Assembly (NCBI RefSeq): GCF_000013025.1
Contig: NC_008358.1
Location: forward strand, 2,852,001 to 2,916,000
Length of the DNA stretch: 64,000 bases
Direction of reading: 5' to 3'
Origin: Hyphomonas neptunium ATCC 15444
GTDB lineage: Bacteria; Pseudomonadota; Alphaproteobacteria; Caulobacterales; Hyphomonadaceae
Both the position numbers and the translations under genes were made by a program. The number at the start of each line of letters is the position of its first letter. Position 1 is the first letter of the stretch. This document shows positions 54,263 to 62,579 of this stretch, piece after piece. The notes under the pieces were generated by a model, which was given only the letters and a program-made list of their open reading frames with translations, had not been told where the DNA came from and did not search any database.

Positions 54263-56296
54263 TTATTGCGGCCTGGCACCGATGATCTCGGCCTGGGTTT
54301 GCGACATGGTCGTGGTGCCAGTGTAGATGCCGTTGGAATTGTAGGTGCGCACTTCCACCGTGTTCAGCGAAGATTGAAGCCCCGCCCGCCGCGCGGCGTC
54401 CACCCCGGCATTGTGGTCGGCCACATAGGCCGCCAGCGCCGCCGCATCCGCTGCTGCCTTGTTTATACGGTTGGTCTGATTCTGGCAGCGGGCGGTCGAG
54501 GTATCGACGATGCACAGACGGCGCAGCGCATAGTCGCTGGTGAGGCCATAATTGTCCGAGAACCAGATCAGCTTCTCGTCCTCGAAAGTGGCGGCGATAT
54601 ATTCCATCGAGGAGATGTCCTCCGGCGTGATAGCGCCGCTGAGATGGCGGCGGTAAAGATTGTCCCAGCTCCCCTGCAGGTCGCGGCGGCGGCGTTCGGC
54701 GTCTTGCGCCGCCATCTGCATACGGATGGCTTCGCCCTGCGCGATCGAGGCGTTCATCGAGTCGGTCAGGCCCATGGCTTCGGCATACTTGTTCAGCCAG
54801 TTGGCGTCGAGGTCGAGCAGTTTCTGCCCGCTCCGCCGCGTATTCACCAGCGTCTCATACCGCGCCCGTTCGACAGTGAAGCGGTATTGTTCCATCTCCA
54901 CACTCGAGGCGGGCTCATGGGTGGCCAGCACGATGTCCGGCGGCGTTTTTGTATCGCCGAACGCATATTGGCTCAGCGCCTGCGCGTTGCTCTTGCCGTT
55001 GTAGGAGAGCGTGAAGCCGCAGTCATACTGATAGTGGCGGCCCTGGTTCGAGTTTGCACACTGGGTCAGCGCCATCGCCGCCTTGGGGTCGCCTCCGTGC
55101 AACTGCCAGTATTGCACCGCCCAGGGCATCGCCAAGGCGAGCGCGGTCGTTCTCTGTAGTGGCGTCGCCCCTGGGGTGCGCTCGCCGAAGCTCTGCGTGG
55201 CGCGTACCTTGTAGGGAAAATCCGCCGGCCAGTCCCGGTTATAGCCGAAGCCGGTTTCCAGAAGAATGTTGATCATCGCCTTCATCGCGGCCTTGTCGCC
55301 GGTGCGCGCGAGGGCGTCGAGCTTGCGGAAGTAGTCGAACGATCCGCCCTGGAGATAGGCCAGCTCCAGCCCGGCAATCTCGGCCTTTTCAGCCACCGTA
55401 AGCGCGCGCGGCGTGATCTTAGGCGCAAACTCGGCGACCACCTCCTCAAGCGATCTCCAGCGCAGCATCTCGTCGCCCGTCGGCGGCGCGACTTCCGCCA
55501 GCACCGGCGCTTCGCGCCAGGCCGAGACGGCGCGCTTGAACTTCACCTGCTCGCCAGCCCAGGCATAGCCATGGCAGCGCGCGGGATAGGACTTCTTTTC
55601 CGGATTGAACAAGGTCCAGGCCACGCATTGCCGGTTGCCCTCGCAGCTCGCCTTGCAGGCCTGCACATCCTCTGCCTTGAGGCTTCGGTCGATCACCACC
55701 GCGCCGGAGAAAGCCTTGCCCTTCACCTGCTTGCCGGGATCGGGAATGGGGGTCTGCTGCGTCTTCAACCCGGAATCGGTATAGATCAGCGGCTTGCGTT
55801 CGCCCACGGCGTCTTTGATCCAGCAATAGGACTGTTCATGATTCGGGGGTGAATAGAGGCTCCAGGCCTTGCAGGCGCCGTTCAGGTTGCAGGCCGCTTC
55901 GCAGGTCTTCCAGTCATCGCGGTCAACGCCGACGCTGGTGATGTCATTCTCCGAAAAGCCGTGGCCCTGGTCAGGTGCCCCGCCCGCTTTGACGAGAGGG
56001 GCTGTGCGCAGGCCACTGTCGATGGTGGCCCAGGGCTCAAACTTGCCTTCAGAATGCTTTAGATAGCAGACCGAATCCCGCTTGCCCTCATTCGACATGA
56101 TCGACCAGACCCTGCAGGCACCGTTGCCATTACAGAGCTCCTGACAGGCTTTCCAGTCCCCGCGCGAGACCCGTTCGCTGCCATAGTCAAACCCGTGCAC
56201 CACCTGGCCGGGATAGGGCGGCCCTTCGGCCAATGCCGGCGCCGCCAAGGACAGCAGCGCCAGAAGTGAAACCAGAACCACGCGAAGCAGCAACAT
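54263..56296 (-). CDS. Exported protein with three PAN domains and a large helical C-terminus
   Basis: This 677-residue protein has a signal peptide ending PALAEG. Three PAN_4-like modules follow. Each has a C-x3-C-x4-C spacing followed by a distant Cys: ACQELCNGNGACRVW to VCYLK, TCEAACNLNGACKAW to YCWIK, and ACKASCEGNRQCVAW to RCHGYAW. These modules occupy about residues 25-240 and usually bind proteins or glycans through disulfide-stabilised loops. The C-terminal 400 residues are mostly helical, with no recognised domain and few cysteines. GGGGGA precedes the ATG. It may act at the cell surface; the ligand is unknown. Confidence 0.78.
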   Translation of the reverse strand: MLLLRVVLVSLLALLSLAAPALAEGPPYPGQVVHGFDYGSERVSRGDWKACQELCNGNGACRVWSIMSNEGKRDSVCYLKHSEGKFEPWATIDSGLRTAPLVKAGGAPDQGHGFSENDITSVGVDRDDWKTCEAACNLNGACKAWSLYSPPNHEQSYCWIKDAVGERKPLIYTDSGLKTQQTPIPDPGKQVKGKAFSGAVVIDRSLKAEDVQACKASCEGNRQCVAWTLFNPEKKSYPARCHGYAWAGEQVKFKRAVSAWREAPVLAEVAPPTGDEMLRWRSLEEVVAEFAPKITPRALTVAEKAEIAGLELAYLQGGSFDYFRKLDALARTGDKAAMKAMINILLETGFGYNRDWPADFPYKVRATQSFGERTPGATPLQRTTALALAMPWAVQYWQLHGGDPKAAMALTQCANSNQGRHYQYDCGFTLSYNGKSNAQALSQYAFGDTKTPPDIVLATHEPASSVEMEQYRFTVERARYETLVNTRRSGQKLLDLDANWLNKYAEAMGLTDSMNASIAQGEAIRMQMAAQDAERRRRDLQGSWDNLYRRHLSGAITPEDISSMEYIAATFEDEKLIWFSDNYGLTSDYALRRLCIVDTSTARCQNQTNRINKAAADAAALAAYVADHNAGVDAARRAGLQSSLNTVEVRTYNSNGIYTGTTTMSQTQAEIIGARPQ

Positions 56297-56409
56297 GTCA
56301 GATCCCCCCAAGGCCGACCATCTGCCAGCGGCGCGCCATGAGGGATCAGCCCGGCAGTTTCGTCAACACCCCTGACCGGGGGGATATGAAGACCCGATCA
56401 GGAGTAAGG

Positions 56410-57387
56410 TCAGGGCGTCAGGATTGTTGCCCCGGTTGTCTTGCCGCTTTCGAGCGCCTTGTGGGCCTCGGCAACATCCTTCAGGGCAAAGCGCTGGCCG
56501 ATGTCAGCCTTGAACACACCGGCTTTGAGCGCCTCGAACACGAGGCCTGCGCCCCGCGCCAGAGCGCCCGGTGGCTGCAGGAAGGTGAACACGCCGGGGC
56601 GGGTCATGATCAGGCTGCCGCCCTGCGCCAGACGTGCAGGCGGGATCGGATCGACCGGGCCGGAGGCATTGCCATAGGTGATGAACCAGCCGCGCGGCTT
56701 GAGGCTGCCAAGGGAGCCCTCAGCGGAAATCTTGCCGACGCTGTCGAACGCAATATCAACGCCCTTGCCGCCATTCAGGGCGCGCACCTTTTCCGCCACG
56801 CCGTCATAACCCACCACCACTTCTGCGGCGCCGAGCGCCTTGGCCTTGGCGGCTTTTTCCTCGCTCGAGGTGACGCCGATAACGCGCGCGCCCAGATGCG
56901 CCGCCCAGGGCGTCAGGATCGTGCCGACCCCGCCGACCGGCGCCCAGATGAGCACCGTGTCGCCCGCTTTCACCGGGCGGATTTCGAACAGCAGCATCCA
57001 GGCTGTCAGGCCTTTCAGCATCAGTGCGGCGCCTTCTTCGTCGCTGACGAAATCGGGCAGGCTCACCATCGAGGCGGCCGCGCCGGTGTAATGGGTGGCG
57101 TAGGTTCCGCCGGCCAGATAGGCTACGCGGTCGCCTGCTTTGAGATGCGTGACGCCCTCGCCGACCGCCTCAACAACGCCTGCGGCTTCGGAGCCGAGCG
57201 TCGCGGGCAGCTTCATCGGGTAAAGGCCCGAGCGGTGATAGGTGTCGATGAAATTGAGGCCCACCGCCGTCTGGCGCACCAGCGCTTCGCCCGCGCCGGG
57301 CGCACGCGGCGCTATCGCTTCGGCCGCCAGAACCTCTGGCCCGCCTGTTTTCTGTATACGGATGGCGTAGGCGTTTTGTTCGGTCAT
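56410..57387 (-). CDS. Quinone oxidoreductase (zinc-less MDR family)
   Basis: This 325-residue medium-chain dehydrogenase/reductase has the QOR-type opening YAIRIQKTGGPEVL, the active-site TAVGLNFIDTYHRSGLYP, and the nucleotide-binding loop IWAPVGGVGTILTPWA (Gly-rich, NADPH-type). The catalytic-zinc cysteine is absent, as in NADPH:quinone reductases. Substrate is uncertain. It is divergent from the VOC-family gene. Confidence 0.9.
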   Translation of the reverse strand: MTEQNAYAIRIQKTGGPEVLAAEAIAPRAPGAGEALVRQTAVGLNFIDTYHRSGLYPMKLPATLGSEAAGVVEAVGEGVTHLKAGDRVAYLAGGTYATHYTGAAASMVSLPDFVSDEEGAALMLKGLTAWMLLFEIRPVKAGDTVLIWAPVGGVGTILTPWAAHLGARVIGVTSSEEKAAKAKALGAAEVVVGYDGVAEKVRALNGGKGVDIAFDSVGKISAEGSLGSLKPRGWFITYGNASGPVDPIPPARLAQGGSLIMTRPGVFTFLQPPGALARGAGLVFEALKAGVFKADIGQRFALKDVAEAHKALESGKTTGATILTP

Positions 57388-57514
57388 GGGGGTATCTCCT
57401 GTTTGCGCCGCAATGAAGCCGGTCTACCCGCTCGCGTCAATTTCTCGAAGGCTGCGCTGGACCAGGCTTTTTGTTCATGTTATGTTCAAGCCCTGCCGAT
57501 TGAGGGAGGAAATC

Positions 57515-57883
57515 ATGATTGGCTATGTAACCGTGGGTGTTCGGGATCTGGACCGTGCCGGCAAATTCTATGACGCGATCGCCGAAGAACTTGGCACGCC
57601 GCGCATGTTCACGACGGACACGTTTATCGCCTGGGGCACGCCCGATGGCGCGGCGGGCATTGGCGTGTGCTATCCCTATGACGGCAATCCGATGAGCGTC
57701 GGCAATGGCGGCATGGTCGCCCTTCAGGCGAAGGACAAGGCGCAGGTCGACCGGATCTACAATCTCGCCATCAGCCTCGGCGCCACGGATGAAGGCCCGC
57801 CCGGCCCCCGCGGCGACACATTCTATGCCGGCTATTTCCGCGACCCGGACGGCAACAAGCTCAATGCTTTCGTGATGGGGTGA
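57515..57883 (+). CDS. VOC family protein (glyoxalase/bleomycin-resistance fold)
   Basis: This 122-residue protein has the VOC fold: MIGYVTVGVRDLDRAGKFYD at the start and GYFRDPDGNKLNAFVMG at the end, with the terminal metal-ligand region DPDGNKL. The histidine usually found in the first strand is replaced by Tyr (GYVTVGV). It may bind or detoxify a small electrophile, but the substrate is unknown. AGGGAGG lies seven bases before the ATG. Confidence 0.85.
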   Translation: MIGYVTVGVRDLDRAGKFYDAIAEELGTPRMFTTDTFIAWGTPDGAAGIGVCYPYDGNPMSVGNGGMVALQAKDKAQVDRIYNLAISLGATDEGPPGPRGDTFYAGYFRDPDGNKLNAFVMG

Positions 57884-57910
57884 AGCAGCTTCCACCGCTC
57901 CCGCCGGTTC

Positions 57911-58171
57911 TCAATTGTGAGATGCCGGTGGGGGCGGCAGGATCATGCCTTCATAGAGGTAAAGGTCGGGCCGCTCCGCATTACCGGGGCGGATTCGCGC
58001 AAGCCCGTATCGCGACAACGCAATGCGCCGGGGCGGCGCGAAGACCGTTCCGGGAATGGGATATATCGCTTCGGCAAACGGTTCTCCCTCGACCGATATG
58101 AGGCGGGCAACGGCAAACGTCACGCCGCCCGTCTCAACCGGCAGAGGGATCACCACCATGTCGTCCGTCAT
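57911..58171 (-). CDS. Small hypothetical protein coupled to the enoyl-CoA hydratase gene
   Basis: This 86-residue protein is not recognised. It is soluble and Pro/Arg-rich with strands such as VVIPLPVETGGVTFAVARLI. Its ATG overlaps the TGA of the enoyl-CoA hydratase gene (ATGA at 58168-58171), which supports its being a real gene and co-translated. The end, ILPPPPASHN, is proline-rich. Function unknown. Confidence 0.6.
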   Translation of the reverse strand: MTDDMVVIPLPVETGGVTFAVARLISVEGEPFAEAIYPIPGTVFAPPRRIALSRYGLARIRPGNAERPDLYLYEGMILPPPPASHN

Positions 58172-58959
58172 CAGGTGCCCGTAAACTTCGCCGGGCGTTT
58201 CTCGAGGAAGGAGGCAACCCCTTCCTTGTGATCGGCCGATTTGAAGCAGGCGGACAGCGCGGTGACATGGGCCTGCATGTGATCGGCAACGTCACGCTCA
58301 AGGCCCTTCCACACCAGCTCCTTCATCCGGCGGATGGAGAACGGCGAGGAGGTGAGATAGCGGCGCGCTTCGGCGCGGGCGGCGTCCAGCAGCGCTTCTG
58401 GCTCAGCCACGGCATTGGCATAGCCGATGGCGAGCGCTTCATCCGCCTCCAGGAAACCGCCGGAATACAAGAGCCGCAGCGCCCGGCTCGGCCCGATGAT
58501 GCGCGGCAGCAGCCAGCTGCCCGCCCCGGTATCGGGCACCAGGCCGCGATGGGCAAAGTTCCAGGCAAAGCGCGTGCGCGGCGTGATGATGCGCACATCG
58601 CACTGGCTTGTGAATTCAGCGCCCATGCCGACGGCATAGCCATCAATCGCGCCGATCACCGGCTTCGGACAGGACACCAGCGGCCACCAGATGTCGTCCT
58701 GATGGGCTTCCCCGCGCACGCTGCGGGTTTCGCCGGGAATGGTGGAGAGATCGGAAAGGTCCGTGCCAGCGCAGAAGCTGCCGCCCGACCCGGTCACGAT
58801 CAGCACACGGACGCTGTCATCCTTGCCCACTTCACGCACGGCGTCGATGAAGGTGTGCAGCATCAGATAGGTCATCGCCCCGCGCTTCTCCGGCCGGTCG
58901 ATGGTGAGGATGGCGATGCCGTCTTCCTCTTTGGTCAGTTTGATATGGTGTGCTGTCAT
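58171..58959 (-). CDS. Enoyl-CoA hydratase/isomerase family protein (crotonase)
   Basis: This 262-residue protein has the crotonase fold: LTKEEDGIAILTIDRPEKRGA, the oxyanion-hole segment GSGGSFCAGTDLSDL and the later DGYAVGMGAEFTSQCDVRI. The catalytic glutamate of true hydratases is at a position reading GLVPDTGA, which suits isomerase/hydratase variants. It probably acts in fatty acid or aromatic acyl-CoA degradation. Coupled to the small gene downstream and one base from the TerC stop upstream. Confidence 0.88.
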   Translation of the reverse strand: MTAHHIKLTKEEDGIAILTIDRPEKRGAMTYLMLHTFIDAVREVGKDDSVRVLIVTGSGGSFCAGTDLSDLSTIPGETRSVRGEAHQDDIWWPLVSCPKPVIGAIDGYAVGMGAEFTSQCDVRIITPRTRFAWNFAHRGLVPDTGAGSWLLPRIIGPSRALRLLYSGGFLEADEALAIGYANAVAEPEALLDAARAEARRYLTSSPFSIRRMKELVWKGLERDVADHMQAHVTALSACFKSADHKEGVASFLEKRPAKFTGT

Positions 58960-59736
58960 TCAATGTCCTCCCGGTTTTGCGGCGTTCCGGCTGGCCCGGA
59001 TATTGAGCAGCTCTACCCCCAGCGAGAAGGCGATGGCGAAGTAGAGATAGCCGCGTGGAATGTGGAAGCCGAGCCCGTCGGCCACGAGCGCGACACCGAC
59101 CAGCAGGATGAAGGCCAGCGCCAGCATCTTGGTGGTGGGATGCCGCCCGATGAATTCGGCGAGCGGATCAGCCGCGACCGCCATGACGAGGGTCGACAGG
59201 ATGACGGCCGTCACCATGATCACCAGCACATCGGTCATGCCGATCGCGGTAATCACCGAGTCGAGCGAGAAGACGATGTTGATCACGAAAAGCTGGATGA
59301 CCACGGCCTTGAAGGTGGATTTGGCGGCGGCCTCTTCATGCCCGGCGCCTTCCACGGAGGCGTGGATTTCCTGCGTGCCTTTCCAGAGGAGAAAGAGCCC
59401 GCCTGCCAGTAGGATTATATCCTTCATGGTGACCTCGCCGATATGTTCGGCGACCAGCGGATCGCCGCCCGCCAGCAGGATCGCAAGATCAGGCGGCACA
59501 TGGAACAGGGCGTGGCTTTCGGCCTGGATGATCCAGAAGATCAGCCCCAGCATCAGGACGCGCAGAACCATCGCGCCCCAGATGCCGATGCGCCGGGCGC
59601 GCGCCTGCTCGGCGCCCTGCAGTTTGCCGGTGGCAATCGACACAAAGAGAAGGTTGTCGATACCGAGAACGATTTCCAGGAATGTCAGGGTTACCAGCGA
59701 GCCCCAGAAAACGGGCGTCATCATCAGTTCGATCAT
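58960..59736 (-). CDS. TerC family integral membrane protein
   Basis: This 258-residue protein has seven or more hydrophobic segments and the TerC markers LEIVLGIDNLLFV near the N-terminus, WKGTQEIH, and FSLDSVITAIGMTD with acidic residues inside membrane segments. TerC proteins are linked to metal (often manganese) export or metallation of exported enzymes. I chose the ATG at 59736; the frame runs on to 60030, overlapping the hydrolase gene. It directly precedes the crotonase gene on the same strand. Confidence 0.87.
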   Translation of the reverse strand: MIELMMTPVFWGSLVTLTFLEIVLGIDNLLFVSIATGKLQGAEQARARRIGIWGAMVLRVLMLGLIFWIIQAESHALFHVPPDLAILLAGGDPLVAEHIGEVTMKDIILLAGGLFLLWKGTQEIHASVEGAGHEEAAAKSTFKAVVIQLFVINIVFSLDSVITAIGMTDVLVIMVTAVILSTLVMAVAADPLAEFIGRHPTTKMLALAFILLVGVALVADGLGFHIPRGYLYFAIAFSLGVELLNIRASRNAAKPGGH

Positions 59737-59878
59737 GTTCAGGGAACCTTGCCGATTGAATTCATGCGGGCAGATGACGCGCTGAATCCCTCTCTGGCAA
59801 GGGGTGACGCGAGGGTGATGCTTGCCAGACCCGCGCCCCTGACGCAGCTTTGCCGGCAAAGAACCAGGAGGGTAAGCG

Positions 59879-60862
59879 ATGCCGGAATTCCGGATGATTG
59901 ATGCGGGCGAAGCGAAGATCCGGGTGGCGTTGGAAGGCTCAGGCCCGCTGGCCCTGATGGTGCATGGCTTTCCCGAGAGCTGGTATTCCTGGCGCCACCA
60001 GATTGGCCCTATAGCGGCGGCGGGCTTCACCGCGGCGGCGATGGATGTGCGCGGCTATGGCGGCTCTTCCAAGTTCGATGGCGTGCCCGATTTCCGCATG
60101 GAAGCGCTGATCGGCGATATTTTGGGCGTCGGCGCAGCGCTTTCCCCGGACTCGCCCTTTGTGCTGATCGGGCATGATTGGGGCGCGCCGCAGGTGTGGA
60201 ACACCTCGCTGATCCATCCCGATCGGATCGCCGCGGTGGCGGCGATGTCGGTGCCCTATTTCGGGGTGCCGCAGGTGTCGTTTGATCTGGTGATCAAGCA
60301 GGTGTGGGACGACAAGAACAAGTTCTTCTACCAGTCCTATTTCCGGGAGCCGGGCCGCGCAGAGGCCGCTTTCGAGGCCGAGCCGCGCCGGTTCCTGAAG
60401 GGCTTCTACCATTCGATTTCCGGCGAAGCGAAGACGGGCGATTTCCCTGTTGGCCAGCCATCGGACTTCCCGCTGCTCGAGGGCCTGAACCCGCCCGAGA
60501 CGATCGGCGCCTGGATGAGCGAAGAGGACCTTGATTACTATACCAGCGAATTCACGGCGTCGGGCTTCTTCGGTCCGCTCTCGCGCTATCGCAACCATAC
60601 GCGCGACTGGGAATTCCTGCTGCCCTACAAGGACCGGAAGATCGAGCAGCCGGCCTGTTTCATTGCCGGCGACAAGGACCCGGCCTATTCCGGCTTTGGC
60701 ATGATCGAGGACCCGATTGGCCGCATGCGGAGCGTTGTGCCCAATCTGGAAACGGCGCTTGTGCTGCCCGGCTGTGGCCACTGGACCCAGCAGGAACGCC
60801 CGGCGGAAGTGAACGCGGCGCTGATCCCCTGGCTGACATCGCTGAAAGGCCGCGCTCTCTAG
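59879..60862 (+). CDS. Alpha/beta hydrolase, epoxide hydrolase-like
   Basis: This 327-residue enzyme has MVHGFPESWYSWRHQI (HGFP oxyanion loop), the nucleophile elbow GHDWGAPQV with Asp nucleophile and Trp, and the catalytic His in GCGHWTQQERP near the end. A cap domain with YFREPGRAEA and DLDYY-like tyrosines that polarise the epoxide fits EH enzymes. The substrate is unknown; haloalkane dehalogenase activity is less likely. AGGAGG precedes the ATG. Confidence 0.88.
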   Translation: MPEFRMIDAGEAKIRVALEGSGPLALMVHGFPESWYSWRHQIGPIAAAGFTAAAMDVRGYGGSSKFDGVPDFRMEALIGDILGVGAALSPDSPFVLIGHDWGAPQVWNTSLIHPDRIAAVAAMSVPYFGVPQVSFDLVIKQVWDDKNKFFYQSYFREPGRAEAAFEAEPRRFLKGFYHSISGEAKTGDFPVGQPSDFPLLEGLNPPETIGAWMSEEDLDYYTSEFTASGFFGPLSRYRNHTRDWEFLLPYKDRKIEQPACFIAGDKDPAYSGFGMIEDPIGRMRSVVPNLETALVLPGCGHWTQQERPAEVNAALIPWLTSLKGRAL

Positions 60863-60881
60863 AGACGGGCTTGCACAAGTT

Positions 60882-60919
60882 CAAAAGATATACCAAAGTC
60901 TGCAAAGGATATATCAAAG
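60882..60919 (+). repeat. 17-base direct repeat with 21-base spacing upstream of a hypothetical gene
   Basis: CAAAAGATATACCAAAG at 60882 and CAAAGGATATATCAAAG at 60903 match at 14 of 17 positions, with starts 21 bases apart, about two helical turns. The pair lies in the AT-richer gap between the hydrolase stop and the next gene, so it could be an operator. A GC-rich hairpin follows near 60922-60948. Confidence 0.45.
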
Positions 60920-60976
60920 CCCCTGGCCTGCTTGCGTAAGCCGGGGGGCTCAACTTGCTGCAGAAAGGCTCCTCCC

Positions 60977-61699
60977 ATGGCATCTGGTCCCAAGCACCGC
61001 GAAATTTCCGGCATCATCAGCTACCAGATCGACGGCCATCCGGATTTTCCTGACCGCACCTGGGGCATCGAGCGCTTTCACATGACCCATCATGGCGACG
61101 GGCACCGCGTGATGCGCGCCTATTGCGAGTTGCATGATGTGGCGCTCACACGCGATGTTGTTGCCACCGTGGACGCTGACTTCCATCCCCACGACACCTT
61201 CGTGCGCCTGACCAAGGACAACAAATTCTATGGCAGCACCTGGTATCGCTGGACCGACACCGAGGCCGAATATCAGGGCTTCAATGTCGAGCGCGGCCGC
61301 ATCAGCGAAACGGTCGAGATCGACCGCAATATCCGCGGGTTTGGCACGCACAATCTGACGGGCGATGCCTGGCTGGCCGCCCGCGTTGACCTTACCAAAG
61401 GCGAAGGCATCCAGACCTTCAAGAACAACCTCCTGAGCTCGATCGACCATCGCGGGGCGACCGGGCCGGACTTTCAACGCACCACGACCAGCAGCCTGCA
61501 ATATTCGGGCGTCGAGACCGTGACCGTTCCGGCGGGCACGTTCGAATGCTATAAATTCGCCTTCGTGATGACGAGCAATGACCACCCGCCCTATGAATTC
61601 TGGGTGACGACGGACGGCGATTTCCTGTTCGTCAAAGGCACCGTGGCCGAGCCCTATAACTGGACGTTCGAGCTGGAAGAGCTGAACATCATCCGCTGA
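60977..61699 (+). CDS. Hypothetical protein (beta-rich, cytoplasmic)
   Basis: This 240-residue protein has no signal peptide. It is rich in aromatic residues and strands (FHMTHHGDGHRVMRAYCELH, STWYRWTDTEAEYQGFNVER). The segment YSGVETVTVPAGTFECYKF resembles the conserved VxVPAGxFxC strand of DUF3108-type beta-barrel proteins, where it often precedes a lipid-facing pocket. Assignment is tentative. The last residues, TFELEELNIIR, are polar. It follows a 17-base direct repeat. Confidence 0.65.
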   Translation: MASGPKHREISGIISYQIDGHPDFPDRTWGIERFHMTHHGDGHRVMRAYCELHDVALTRDVVATVDADFHPHDTFVRLTKDNKFYGSTWYRWTDTEAEYQGFNVERGRISETVEIDRNIRGFGTHNLTGDAWLAARVDLTKGEGIQTFKNNLLSSIDHRGATGPDFQRTTTSSLQYSGVETVTVPAGTFECYKFAFVMTSNDHPPYEFWVTTDGDFLFVKGTVAEPYNWTFELEELNIIR

Positions 61700-61790
61700 G
61701 GGCTAGTTTTCCAGCAGCTTTGCCCGGCGCAGCCCTTGGGCTGTCCGGCGAAAGCTCTGATCCCCGGTGATCCGGGGGCGGAAAATTGCT

Positions 61791-62183
61791 TTAAGACGTA
61801 TCGGGGTGGGCCCTTCCCTTTTGTGAGGGGGCCTGCCCCGATTGCGTTTCGGGCAGGGCGAGGGAGAGCGCCGGAGCGGGCGCGCCGGATGTTTCTTCTT
61901 CCGCGCAGGTGGCAGCGAGCAAGTCGCGCGTCAGGCCGGCGGAATAGTCTTGGCCGAAAATTTCGTAAGAGACAGGCGCAGCCTGGCTGCTGGCAAAGTC
62001 CGCAGGCAGATGGCGCAGGCGCACGCGGCCGAATTTCGAAATGGTGATCCAGTACGGCACGCCGCGCCCGTAATGCGCGCGCACCCAGTCGCGCAGGGCA
62101 ATCAGCTGCACGAAGATCAGCGGCCAGAGGAGGCGCTGAAGGAGGCTGAGGCCGGGGAGCGGCGTGGCGAAGGCGTAGTCCAT
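61791..62183 (-). CDS. Small hypothetical protein with one membrane segment
   Basis: This 130-residue protein has one hydrophobic segment (LLQRLLWPLIFVQLIALRDW, residues about 15-34). A soluble part with GRGVPYWITISKFGRVRLRH follows, and then a low-complexity tail. No family is recognised. I chose the ATG at 62183 because the frame further upstream crosses REP-like repeat DNA and G-rich low-complexity sequence. Confidence 0.55.
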   Translation of the reverse strand: MDYAFATPLPGLSLLQRLLWPLIFVQLIALRDWVRAHYGRGVPYWITISKFGRVRLRHLPADFASSQAAPVSYEIFGQDYSAGLTRDLLAATCAEEETSGAPAPALSLALPETQSGQAPSQKGRAHPDTS

Positions 62184-62330
62184 CGCGTGAGGATAGCGGG
62201 AGCGCTGAGGGGGGCGGATTGGGTGGGGGGATTTGGGGCGTGTTGTGGTGGAGGTGTGGGGTTTCGGGGGGTGGATAGGGCGAGGTTTGTGCGCGGGTTT
62301 TCCGGATGTGATGGCGCGTTTCGCGGAGAG

Positions 62331-62490
62331 GTGCCCCACCCCGTCATTCGGGCAATCGCAATGCGATTGCTGATCCTCATGACCCCCATAGTCATGGGGA
62401 GGGGACAGGTTGTGCGGTTTGAGAGCTGTCATTTCCCAGCAGAGCGACAGCCCCCTCCCCATGACTATGGGCAGGGTTGGGGTGGGGCAC
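62331..62490. repeat. REPIN-like inverted-repeat element
   Basis: The ends are GTGCCCCACCCC (62331) and GGGGTGGGGCAC (62479-62490), perfectly inverted. Inside, CCCCATAGTCATGGGGAGGG is mirrored by CCCTCCCCATGACTATGGG. A further palindrome with nine-base arms GCAATCGCA and TGCGATTGC lies at 62352-62370. The nested hairpins over 160 bases fit a non-autonomous REP/REPIN-type mobile element. Confidence 0.75.
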
Positions 62491-62507
62491 GCTGAGGGGC
62501 GCGCGCC

Positions 62508-62547
62508 GTTGGAGTTTTTTTCCGGAAAACTCCAGAAAAACTCCAAC
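62508..62547 (-). terminator. Candidate bidirectional hairpin downstream of the SDR gene
   Basis: GTTGGAGTTTTT and AAAAACTCCAAC form a perfect 12-bp stem around a 16-base loop containing TTCCGGAA. TTGGAG-related units recur two more times between 62508 and 62560. It lies 33 bases beyond the SDR stop on the minus strand. The stem includes the T-run, so termination is plausible but not certain. Confidence 0.45.
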
Positions 62548-62579
62548 GGAGCTCCAACCGTATGAGAGGTTTTACGCGC

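Larger units (their letters stand above)
62184..62579. other. Intergenic region with G-rich tracts and inverted repeats, no gene
   Basis: Between the small membrane-protein gene and the SDR gene these 396 bases carry G-runs (62209-62280), an inverted-repeat element (62331-62490) and a perfect 12-bp stem (62508-62547). No convincing coding frame is present. The frame on the minus strand that spans part of it has a biased, Pro/His/Ser-rich translation. Confidence 0.6.
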
